35,777 nucleotides of DNA, taken from the NCBI GenBank assembly GCA_019058165.1, contig JAHLVZ010000019.1, positions 1-35,777 of the forward strand, in the 5' to 3' direction. The position numbers and the translations under genes are program-made. Below are positions 22,565-31,205 of this stretch, in pieces. The notes below the pieces were generated by a model. The model was not told where the DNA came from and did no database searches. It worked only from the letters and a program-made list of their open reading frames with translations. Source of the DNA: Candidatus Heimdallarchaeota archaeon. Lineage in GTDB: Archaea > Asgardarchaeota > Heimdallarchaeia > JABLTI01. The stretch's first letter is position 1. Each line of letters starts with the position of its first letter.

Positions 22565-25416
22565 ATTGATTTCAACGCCCCGCTAATCTTTTTACGAGTG
22601 TTAATAATAATTGGAATAATCGTACTAAGCAAACTTACACCGAACACTACAAGTGTAGTCCAAACAACTTTCATGACCGGGAAAACCATTTCATGTTTAG
22701 GTATTTCTGAACCAATTCTTAAAACTTGCATCAATAAAACAGATATCCCGACGCCTAATCCTACACCGATAACCATGGTGAAAATCAAAACAATAACAGC
22801 TTCTGATATGAAAAAGTTGAATAATTGTCTTGGTCTTATGCCGAATGATTTCATAACAGCAATTTCTTTTTCACGTTCAATTCCTTGAACAATCATCATA
22901 GTAATTAAAGTTGCAGAAGAGATCAGTAGGGAGATAATGAAACTAGAATTCAAAGCTCCAAAAAGCACGGTGGCTTTTAATGTCCCCTCAGAAATAAGTG
23001 CCATGTCTTCAATATTATCAGTGTCATGCTGGGTAGAAATCTCAATGAGACCGGCAATCTCACTAATACTGTACCCCTCCATCACTTTGACATACAATTT
23101 ACCTTGAACATCATAATCGTTTCTAGCAATTGAAAACGGTAGGGAAAGATTACCAATCAAACCAACATTAATTTCTTTCGCTGTCGTTTGAGGAACGGTA
23201 TTGTAAAGTGTTGGCCAATATTCATAATAATCAACGACATGAACAGGATAGAATCTTTCCACAACATCAGATCCTTCTAAAACCCAATTACTAATTAGAA
23301 AAGTAGAGTTTTCATTTAAGGAGAGTAAATCTATTTCGTTTTGTTGTCCTATGACATCAGTATCATTTTGGATTGAATCTATTAAGTCATCAATTCCTCT
23401 ATCATTCGTATATTCACTTTCCTGAAATGCAGCTTTACTATGATTATCCAGTTCTATACCCATTATTTTGATCTGGTAGAGAAGATCACTTTCAGTATTA
23501 GATAATTCTAAAACACCTACATAGGTTGCTGCTTCAATCCCCTCCATAGCTTCAATGGTTTCCTTATATGTTGGAGTTAAGACATCCACGCCATTAATTA
23601 CAATATCTGCTCCCAGGTTGTAGTAATTATCTTCCAAATCAAATGCTCTATATGAATCAGGAACGATCATAGTTGCAACTGTTAACGTGAAAGTTATTGT
23701 CATCAAAATTATGGTTCTACTAGTGGAACCTTTTCTCCTAACAGCATTCCTTGCGGAAACTGCGGAGATTTCCAGTCTAGGAATTTTGAAGATTAAATTA
23801 GACAAGGACTTTACAATTATAGGATAAATTCTCGTAATAATCATTATTGCCCCAACAATAATCAGTATAGGAGCTGGAGCTGCAAAAAAGATTGCAAACT
23901 CTATAGCAGTATCAGACGTTCCTTGTATCTGCGAAAAGGAAATAAGCCACATTAATAATCCAAGGAATAGGACAAAGAAATCCAGATAGAAGCGTTCCCA
24001 GAAGGGAGGTTTTTCAACTCGCTCTTGCAATGCTTCTTCAACTGATGTTTTGGTTTTTCTCCAAAGAGAGAATATATTGGATAGGAAAGCAATCCCAAAC
24101 CCAATAGCTAAAGAAATTCCAATTGTTTTTAAGTTTAAAGCAAATTCAGCTGCATTTCCTCCAAAACTGAAGAACTCATCGCTTTTCAAAGCAACATAGG
24201 TATACGGCCAACCAATTAACAATCCAATTAAAATGGCTATTAATGAGAAAACAACCAGCTCAAAAATCATAAATCCAAAAAGCATTTGCCTAGACGATCC
24301 CCTTTGATGGAAATTATGCACTTGTATATCTCTTTGTTTTTTAACCTGGTTACTAGCAAAAGCCGTTAGAGTTAACGCCATGCCTAAAGTCGGTAACATA
24401 AAGACTAGTAGAAATATCTGAAAGATTCTAAACTCACGTCTGAAGTTAGACAATAATGGGAGCACTTTAGTGTTAAGACTTAATTCTAGGTTAGGTGAAT
24501 CATATACATCTACAAGACTTATAAGAGACTCTTGAATACGATTAATGAAAACTTGCAAGCTCCCTAGATGGTCATCTAATTCAAAAACACTAAATCTTTG
24601 AATATCAAAAATCATTCTCCCTAATACAGAAAACTCCAAACTGGAAAGATAAATTGATTGTACCAAATTTTGTACATTTTCAAAATCAGTAATAATTACT
24701 TCCTGACCTAAACTTAAAACCATAGATATTAGAGTCATTAACTCAGGAGGAACATTTTGCGAGTTGTAGATTATATCATCAATATTTATTATTCCACTAA
24801 ACCCAATAATTTGACCCGCATTTCCTATTCCTGCTTGATACGAATCCCAAGGGTTTCCTCGATCATCAATCTTTATATAAGCACTATATGTGTCACTGAT
24901 GTTTAGATTAGTGCTTTCTAAAGTTTGGGTATTTGTAATAATGGCGTATTCACCGGGATTAGGAGCTGTTCCTTCAACCATCAAGCTATCTAGTATTCCT
25001 AAATTCAAATACTGTCGATCTATGCCTATGACATAAGTATCATGAAATTCATTCTGTTGAAATATTTCATTATAAAGTAATAAGTAGAAGAATCTAAACG
25101 ATATCCATTCCTGGAATGCCAGGTCCTCCTCAACAAAACCAGCGTCTTCAAGTTCATTGATTATAGATGCCTCTAAAATTGGTTGAAGCTGAATCCCTGG
25201 ATATCTTATATTATCAATTTGCGCTTCCACATACGTATCAGATGTATTCGCAGCAAACTCACTGAAAGCATTGTGCCGAAAACTATCTAGGAAAAAGATA
25301 TTCTGTGTTATCATTGCAATGCTAATGCTTAACCCTACAACCGTAATGATAGCTAATCTTCTACTGATTCCAATGAATTTTAAATTCAATTTAAAGAGTT
25401 CATTGATTTTTCCCAT
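22561..25416 (-). CDS. Large FtsX-type ABC transporter permease
   Basis: This 951-residue permease partners with the ATPase encoded next to it. Hydrophobic helices are at the N-terminus (AIITVVGLSISIAMITQNIFF), in the middle (about 350-560) and at the C-terminus (ISLLISSATLITMMIV... and VVWTTLVVFGVSLLSTIIP). Two extracytoplasmic domains lie between them, the first about 300 residues. The C-terminal block is a typical FtsX domain (QGIEREKEIAVMKSFGIRP, the EIavlkalG motif), and ISAVSARNAVRRKGSTSRTI in the middle is a second FtsX-repeat start. The two-repeat layout matches the long archaeal and Gram-positive type. It is likely a lipid, lipoprotein or peptide exporter or a mechanotransmission complex; substrate unknown. 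Confidence 0.92.
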   Translation of the reverse strand: MGKINELFKLNLKFIGISRRLAIITVVGLSISIAMITQNIFFLDSFRHNAFSEFAANTSDTYVEAQIDNIRYPGIQLQPILEASIINELEDAGFVEEDLAFQEWISFRFFYLLLYNEIFQQNEFHDTYVIGIDRQYLNLGILDSLMVEGTAPNPGEYAIITNTQTLESTNLNISDTYSAYIKIDDRGNPWDSYQAGIGNAGQIIGFSGIINIDDIIYNSQNVPPELMTLISMVLSLGQEVIITDFENVQNLVQSIYLSSLEFSVLGRMIFDIQRFSVFELDDHLGSLQVFINRIQESLISLVDVYDSPNLELSLNTKVLPLLSNFRREFRIFQIFLLVFMLPTLGMALTLTAFASNQVKKQRDIQVHNFHQRGSSRQMLFGFMIFELVVFSLIAILIGLLIGWPYTYVALKSDEFFSFGGNAAEFALNLKTIGISLAIGFGIAFLSNIFSLWRKTKTSVEEALQERVEKPPFWERFYLDFFVLFLGLLMWLISFSQIQGTSDTAIEFAIFFAAPAPILIIVGAIMIITRIYPIIVKSLSNLIFKIPRLEISAVSARNAVRRKGSTSRTIILMTITFTLTVATMIVPDSYRAFDLEDNYYNLGADIVINGVDVLTPTYKETIEAMEGIEAATYVGVLELSNTESDLLYQIKIMGIELDNHSKAAFQESEYTNDRGIDDLIDSIQNDTDVIGQQNEIDLLSLNENSTFLISNWVLEGSDVVERFYPVHVVDYYEYWPTLYNTVPQTTAKEINVGLIGNLSLPFSIARNDYDVQGKLYVKVMEGYSISEIAGLIEISTQHDTDNIEDMALISEGTLKATVLFGALNSSFIISLLISSATLITMMIVQGIEREKEIAVMKSFGIRPRQLFNFFISEAVIVLIFTMVIGVGLGVGISVLLMQVLRIGSEIPKHEMVFPVMKVVWTTLVVFGVSLLSTIIPIIINTRKKISGALKSI

Positions 25417-25506
25417 GTAGGTCAGCTCAAATACTTACAATAGATAAACTCATAGTAAATTTATAAAAAGTGAATTAAAGTATTCCTAAAACACTTGGAA
25501 ATCAGA

Positions 25507-25541
25507 AAAGAAAAAAAATTTGAAGGTTTAAAATCCTTCAA
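25507..25541 (-). terminator. Hairpin and T tract ending the mevalonate-cluster transcript
   Basis: TTGAAGG-TTTAAAAT-CCTTCAA is a perfect 7-bp stem. Read on the minus strand it is followed within a few bases by TTTTTTTTCTTTT (plus-strand AAAAGAAAAAAAA). It lies 11 bases after the DUF35 stop codon. Confidence 0.6.
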
Positions 25542-25551
25542 TTACTAAATT

Positions 25552-25965
25552 CTATTTCTTCTTATGATTCGGGTAACCTTTTGGTCGGAATTTGAAGCCG
25601 TAAGTAATAACTCCTTCTTTTCCTTCTGAAGAAATTTTTCTAAACGCAAATTCAACGAGCATATCAATTGAAACTTCATCCTGATTAACTGCAACCACCT
25701 GTGAAGTTAATCGTGGTCCTTCATCTAACTCGATTATTGCTAAGCAATAAGGAATACTGCTATTGAATCCCTTAGGAGGAGTGTAGACCCAGGTGTAACT
25801 AATAATTTTTCCATACCCAGAGTAAAAGAATGGTTGTAGTTCATTCGAATTGCATTTTATGCAACGATTACGTTCTGGGAAATACAATATCTCACACTTA
25901 GCACATCTTGTACCTTCAAGTCTGTATAATGAATGAATTCTTCGCCAAAATCTCGGAACTGACAT
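25552..25965 (-). CDS. DUF35 OB-fold/zinc-ribbon acyl-CoA scaffold protein
   Basis: The protein has an N-terminal rubredoxin-like zinc ribbon (CAKCEILYFPERNRCIKC) and a C-terminal OB fold (GKIISYTWVYTPP ... LAIIELDEGPRLTSQV). In archaea DUF35 proteins bridge acetoacetyl-CoA thiolase and HMG-CoA synthase and channel the intermediate. I chose the ATG at 25965 (137 residues, GAGGTG upstream) because it follows the thiolase stop by 1 base; the ORF track's longer version runs into the thiolase gene. The adjacency HMGS-thiolase-DUF35 supports the complex directly. Confidence 0.92.
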   Translation of the reverse strand: MSVPRFWRRIHSLYRLEGTRCAKCEILYFPERNRCIKCNSNELQPFFYSGYGKIISYTWVYTPPKGFNSSIPYCLAIIELDEGPRLTSQVVAVNQDEVSIDMLVEFAFRKISSEGKEGVITYGFKFRPKGYPNHKKK

Positions 25966-25966
25966 T

Positions 25967-27130
25967 TTATTCACCTCTTGAAAAAACATTAACAACACAG
26001 GTTGCGCCTGAACCTCCAATATTATGCGTTACACCTACGTTATTATTTGTTACTTGCCGTTTTCCAGCTTCGTTTCGTAATTGATGGAACACCTCAATAA
26101 CTTGGTAAATCCCAGTTGCCCCAACAGGATGACCCTTTGATTTTAGTCCACCACTTGGATTAACTGATATTTTACTATTAAGAGCAGTTTTACCTTCAAG
26201 TGAAAATTTCCCGCCTTGACCCTTTTTACAGAATCCAATATCTTCAAGCGTAATTACTTCAGCAATTGTGAAGCAATCATGAACTTCAATAAAATCTACA
26301 TCTTTTGTTGTAATTTTTGCCATATCAAATGCTGTTTTAACAGCTCTTTTAGTAGATTCCATGGTTGTAATGTCTGGTCTTTGATGCAAAGCAATATGGT
26401 CTGTTCCAGCACCAGTTCCAGTAATATATATAGGATCATCAGTATATTTCTTAGCTAAACTCTCTTTTGTAACTATAACTGCTGCAGCACCATCACTTAC
26501 AGGTGAACAATCAAATAATCTAATTGGATCAGCAATTATTCGAGATTTCATAGCTGTGTCCATGGTGATTTTCCTTCTAAATTGAGCATCAGGATTAAGC
26601 GAACCATTATCATGATTTTTCACTGCTACACTGGCAAATTCCTCAAGAGTGCTTCCATATTTATGCATGTGAGCTCTCATCATAAGTGCAAAGAGAGCTG
26701 GGAAAGTTGCTCCTACTCCGAGTTCCCATGAACTATCTGAAGCTGTTCCTAAAGCTGTTGTAACATCACCAATATCGATAAGATCAGTCATTTTTTCTAC
26801 ACCAACGACTAATGCTGAGTCATAATAGCCAGCACTAATCGCCATCATAGCTACCCTGAGAGCTTGTGATCCACTTGCACATGCAGATTCAACACGTAAT
26901 GCTGGGGCATTCACTCCAGAGTGAGGACCAATTAGAGCTGAAATGTGTTCTTGTTGATTGAAAATGCCTGATGACATTGAACCAATAAAAGTTGATTCGA
27001 TTTCTTTAGGGTCTATATTTGCTGATTCAATTGCTTTTGAAATTGCTATATCAGTGAGACCACGAAGACTGTTCTCATACCATTCACCGATTTTAGTATT
27101 ACCAACACCAACAATTGCTATTTTTTCCAT
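25967..27130 (-). CDS. Acetyl-CoA C-acetyltransferase (archaeal thiolase)
   Basis: The enzyme condenses two acetyl-CoA to acetoacetyl-CoA, the first step of the mevalonate pathway. Motifs are the nucleophile segment VESACASGSQALR (Cys84), VHDCFTIAE, GGLKSKGHPVGATG with the active-site His and NIGGSGATCVV at the C-terminus. The family is the archaeal SCP2-like thiolase class (387 residues, standard). The gene follows HMG-CoA synthase by 13 bases and precedes DUF35 by 1 base. Confidence 0.95.
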   Translation of the reverse strand: MEKIAIVGVGNTKIGEWYENSLRGLTDIAISKAIESANIDPKEIESTFIGSMSSGIFNQQEHISALIGPHSGVNAPALRVESACASGSQALRVAMMAISAGYYDSALVVGVEKMTDLIDIGDVTTALGTASDSSWELGVGATFPALFALMMRAHMHKYGSTLEEFASVAVKNHDNGSLNPDAQFRRKITMDTAMKSRIIADPIRLFDCSPVSDGAAAVIVTKESLAKKYTDDPIYITGTGAGTDHIALHQRPDITTMESTKRAVKTAFDMAKITTKDVDFIEVHDCFTIAEVITLEDIGFCKKGQGGKFSLEGKTALNSKISVNPSGGLKSKGHPVGATGIYQVIEVFHQLRNEAGKRQVTNNNVGVTHNIGGSGATCVVNVFSRGE

Positions 27131-27143
27131 TGTTTATCCTCCA

Positions 27144-28196
<1,053 letters not shown>

Positions 28197-28534
28197 GATT
28201 AATCACATTCTTTTATTTAACCTGAAATTGTTTTTTTTTTTAGTTTTCATACAATATACGTAACTGCTCAAAAGTAAACATAGGTATATTTCAATATTTT
28301 CTTATCCTATCAAAATTATTGACAGTTTCCATATTTTTGTCATTCTCATCGGAATTTTCAGAACAGTTCTTGCTTCATTAAAAGTATTTATTAGGTGTTT
28401 AGCTCAATAACCAGATAGTAATCAAATTCAGAACGATTAATCATAATCGTTGGTTGAATTGATATTAAATAAAGTGTAATGTTAATATCTTGAAATTAGA
28501 TAATTATTAAATGTTTAAACCATGAGGTTTTTTT
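28197..28534. promoter_or_regulatory. Divergent intergenic region between HMGS and subtilase
   Basis: This 338-base stretch contains no credible gene. It holds a T11 run next to the HMGS start (28231-28241), a perfect inverted repeat AACGATTA-ATCA-TAATCGTT (28432-28451) about 84 bases before the subtilase ATG, an AT-rich stretch (GATATTAAATAAAG, about 28461) and GAGGT seven bases before the subtilase start. The inverted repeat is a plausible operator; no regulator is known. Confidence 0.5.
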
Positions 28535-30841
28535 ATGATTAACAAAAAAATGCATGCTCTTATCTTTTTTAGCTTCTTCTTATTGCCATTGGCATTTGGG
28601 TCATATGCGTCCGCCCAACTACCCGATGCTCCAATAGAATTAAGCACATTCAATCCACTTGTGAAACACGATACAAGTATGGATTTAAACAAAAATAAAG
28701 TTCATGACCATTTAGAGAACATTGTAAGTAATGGTTTTGAGAGTGAATATTATACAACTATCGTTACTTTTGTTACACCTCTAAATGAGAGGATTAGAAA
28801 TAGCATTGAATCACTAGATGGTATCATAGTTAGTTCTTGGTCCGTTATTTATGGTGCTGCTGTTAGAATTAAAGGAACAGAAATTGGTGCCTTAGCAGCG
28901 ATCCCTGGTGTCAATTTTGTGACAGAGAACTATAAAAGTAAAAGAATGCTTAGCACAAGCGTTCCCCAAATAAATGTTCGCCCCTACGTTTGGGATACTT
29001 TAGGTTTTGAAGGTGATGTAAATGATGCTATTGCGATCATAGATACTGGTATTGATGATAGTCATCCAGATTTCACTGGAAGAGTTTCCCATTGGGAAGA
29101 TTTCATCGGACATGATGTTTATACCGCAAGTGATGAATATGCAACTGCCACTGACTGGAATGGTCATGGAACTCATGTTTCAAGTATCGCAGCTGGATCA
29201 GGTACTGGTGCAGAAACTGCAGCAAACGTGGAAATATCAGGAACAATTGGATTACCTCATTTAGATGAATTATATGGCTTAATAAACCATGTAGAAGTGG
29301 AAACTACAGGAACTGTATCTTTCGAAATTTGGTGGGATGAAACAGATGGATCGAATAATCCAGCAGATACCTTATTTCTAGTTATAGATACAGATTTAGA
29401 TGGTTCATTTAGTGATGAAACTCCTATAATTGATGATTACTCTACTGCACCACTAACTCATACAACTGCATCACTTTCCCCAGGGAAATATACATTCATT
29501 ATCGGACCTTACGAAGGCGGTTCACCCTCTTCAGAAATTGGTAGAGCAAAAATTCAATACAAGATTACTCGTCCAGCTTCTTCGGCATCTGATGGGAATA
29601 ATAAATATCGAGGTGTTGCTCCAGGTTGTGAAATCGTTGCTTTGAAGGCTTTAGATGATGTAGGAATTGGTTCTCAAACAGAATTTACTGATGCTTTGGA
29701 TTGGATAGCTGTAAATGGTGATACTTATAATATAGCAGTAGTAAGTATGTCTTTAGGATTTGATTCAGAAATCCCCGCAGTAGATAATGCAATAAACAAT
29801 CTAGTTTCTCTAGGATATGTTTGTGTGGCTGCTGCTGGTAATGGTCATACAGATGGTGATTATGTTTATTCCCCTGGTACAGCAAGCAAAGCAATTACCG
29901 TTGGAGCTATAGACGATGTTGACAAAGTAGCAATTTATTCCTCAAACGGTGACACCGGATCTGGCAAACCTGATATTTTGGCTCCTGGTGGAGCATACAA
30001 AGATCCTATTGGTGCAGATGAAAACACTCACCCAATTGTTGCTGCTGATACAAATGATAAAGACGTTATTGATTTCTTATCAGGATCTCCAACCACTTAT
30101 TGGGAAACTGAACTGAACACAGATGATTACATAGCTTTTCAAGGAACAAGTATGGCTACTCCACATGTTGCTGGATTAGCTGCTTTAATGATACAAGCAA
30201 TGGGCTCAGATTGGACTCATACAGAAGCAAATGTGCTTTTCATAAAGAATATTCTCTGCGGAACCGCAACGGAAGTTCGGTATGGTGAAATATACGATAT
30301 ATATAGTAATTCTCCAACATTGAATAGAGGTGCTAGAGATTTGGTTGAAGGTTTTGGCAAAGTACATGGCGATGCAGCGATTGAAGCATTTCTCTCAACA
30401 TATTCCGCTGGAACTAATGTTACTGAAACACTTAGTAGTTCACCGACTGGCATGCAAAGCTGGGCTCGAAAAGTAGAATTAGTTGAAATGATTGAATTCA
30501 CAGCGGGTATTGAAATGGATGGATCTGCTGATTATGATCTTTATTTGTATGATCCCTCAGTAGATGTAACATCAGCTTCAGCAATTTTGACGAGTAGTAC
30601 CACCGCAACAGCAGGCGTACCCGAAAATATCCTTTATACACCTGCAAACAACAAGACAGTCTATCTTGTAGTTAAACGAGTTGGTGGTTCTGGTAGTTTC
30701 ACTCTTTCAGCAGAGGCAACCAAAACAGGTACACCTACTAATTCCTTTACCTTCCCATTTGGGATACCATTTGCTGCGTGGATCGTTTTAAGTACAATTG
30801 GATTAACCAGTGTGATCCTAATAGCTAGAAAGAGAAAATAA
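28535..30841 (+). CDS. Secreted, membrane-anchored subtilisin-like serine protease (S8)
   Basis: The protein has a signal peptide (1-27, ending ASA|Q), a Ca-binding-like loop (DLNKNKVHDH, 50-59), an I9-type propeptide (about 68-135) and a subtilisin domain with Asp170 (AIIDTGID), His211 (NGHGTHV), oxyanion Asn436 (AAAGNG) and Ser539 (GTSMATPHVAG). About 130 residues (225-355) are inserted between the His and the later catalytic core; this stretch looks like a beta-sandwich of the PPC type. A C-terminal beta domain and a TM helix with RKRK tail (about 738-768) anchor it. It likely works outside the cell, degrading or maturing proteins. GAGGT supports the ATG; a hairpin plus T tract follows the gene. 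Confidence 0.96.
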   Translation: MINKKMHALIFFSFFLLPLAFGSYASAQLPDAPIELSTFNPLVKHDTSMDLNKNKVHDHLENIVSNGFESEYYTTIVTFVTPLNERIRNSIESLDGIIVSSWSVIYGAAVRIKGTEIGALAAIPGVNFVTENYKSKRMLSTSVPQINVRPYVWDTLGFEGDVNDAIAIIDTGIDDSHPDFTGRVSHWEDFIGHDVYTASDEYATATDWNGHGTHVSSIAAGSGTGAETAANVEISGTIGLPHLDELYGLINHVEVETTGTVSFEIWWDETDGSNNPADTLFLVIDTDLDGSFSDETPIIDDYSTAPLTHTTASLSPGKYTFIIGPYEGGSPSSEIGRAKIQYKITRPASSASDGNNKYRGVAPGCEIVALKALDDVGIGSQTEFTDALDWIAVNGDTYNIAVVSMSLGFDSEIPAVDNAINNLVSLGYVCVAAAGNGHTDGDYVYSPGTASKAITVGAIDDVDKVAIYSSNGDTGSGKPDILAPGGAYKDPIGADENTHPIVAADTNDKDVIDFLSGSPTTYWETELNTDDYIAFQGTSMATPHVAGLAALMIQAMGSDWTHTEANVLFIKNILCGTATEVRYGEIYDIYSNSPTLNRGARDLVEGFGKVHGDAAIEAFLSTYSAGTNVTETLSSSPTGMQSWARKVELVEMIEFTAGIEMDGSADYDLYLYDPSVDVTSASAILTSSTTATAGVPENILYTPANNKTVYLVVKRVGGSGSFTLSAEATKTGTPTNSFTFPFGIPFAAWIVLSTIGLTSVILIARKRK

Positions 30842-30858
30842 TTCAAAAATGTTCATAG

Positions 30859-30909
30859 AATGGAAGCTGGAAAATAAGTTGCTTCCATTTTTCTTCTCTC
30901 TTTTTTTTC
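30859..30909 (+). terminator. Hairpin and T-rich tract after the subtilase gene
   Basis: AATGGAAGC and GCTTCCATT form a perfect 9-bp stem around a 13-base loop, followed by TTTCTTCTCTCTTTTTTTTC. It lies 17 bases after the stop codon and resembles an intrinsic terminator. Confidence 0.65.
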
Positions 30910-31205
30910 ATAGTTAAGCAAGAGCTTATTACTTTTGATATTACCACGTTTAATTAGTTATATATACAGAATGATGTAGTACACTAATAACATTTAGTGT
31001 AGCCGGTGAGCAGAAAAATACTTTCGCTTAACTCCTTTCAAACTTCTTATTTAAACAGATAAACAAGAGGATATAGTTAGACTGAAGGAAAGAGTCAATG
31101 AAAAGAGGGAAGAATAGGAGAAAATCGATAGATTGTTCTATTGGAATATCTCACAATCAGATCTTTTGCACTTCGTCTAAAGTAAAGCAGCGGAGTTAGG
31201 AATTT
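30910..31205 (+). promoter_or_regulatory. Promoter and leader region of the SMC operon
   Basis: Between the subtilase terminator and the SMC start lies a gene-poor stretch. A TATA-like TTATATATAC is at 30958-30967, and a perfect inverted repeat TACACTAA-TAACAT-TTAGTGTA at 30980-31001 sits about where transcription would begin, so it could be an operator. The leader would then be about 200 bases and includes a 33-codon ORF (31098-31199). GGAGTTAGG just before the ATG at 31206 is the likely ribosome binding site. All of this is inference from motif spacing. Confidence 0.4.
31098..31199 (+). CDS. Possible small leader ORF (33 aa)
   Basis: An ATG preceded by GAAGGA at 8 bases opens a 33-codon frame encoding a basic peptide (MKRGKNRRKSIDCSIGISHN...). 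Its TAG lies 6 bases before the SMC start, and the SMC ribosome binding site overlaps its end. It could be a translated leader coupled to SMC or a chance ORF. No family match can be claimed. Confidence 0.25.
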   Translation: MKRGKNRRKSIDCSIGISHNQIFCTSSKVKQRS

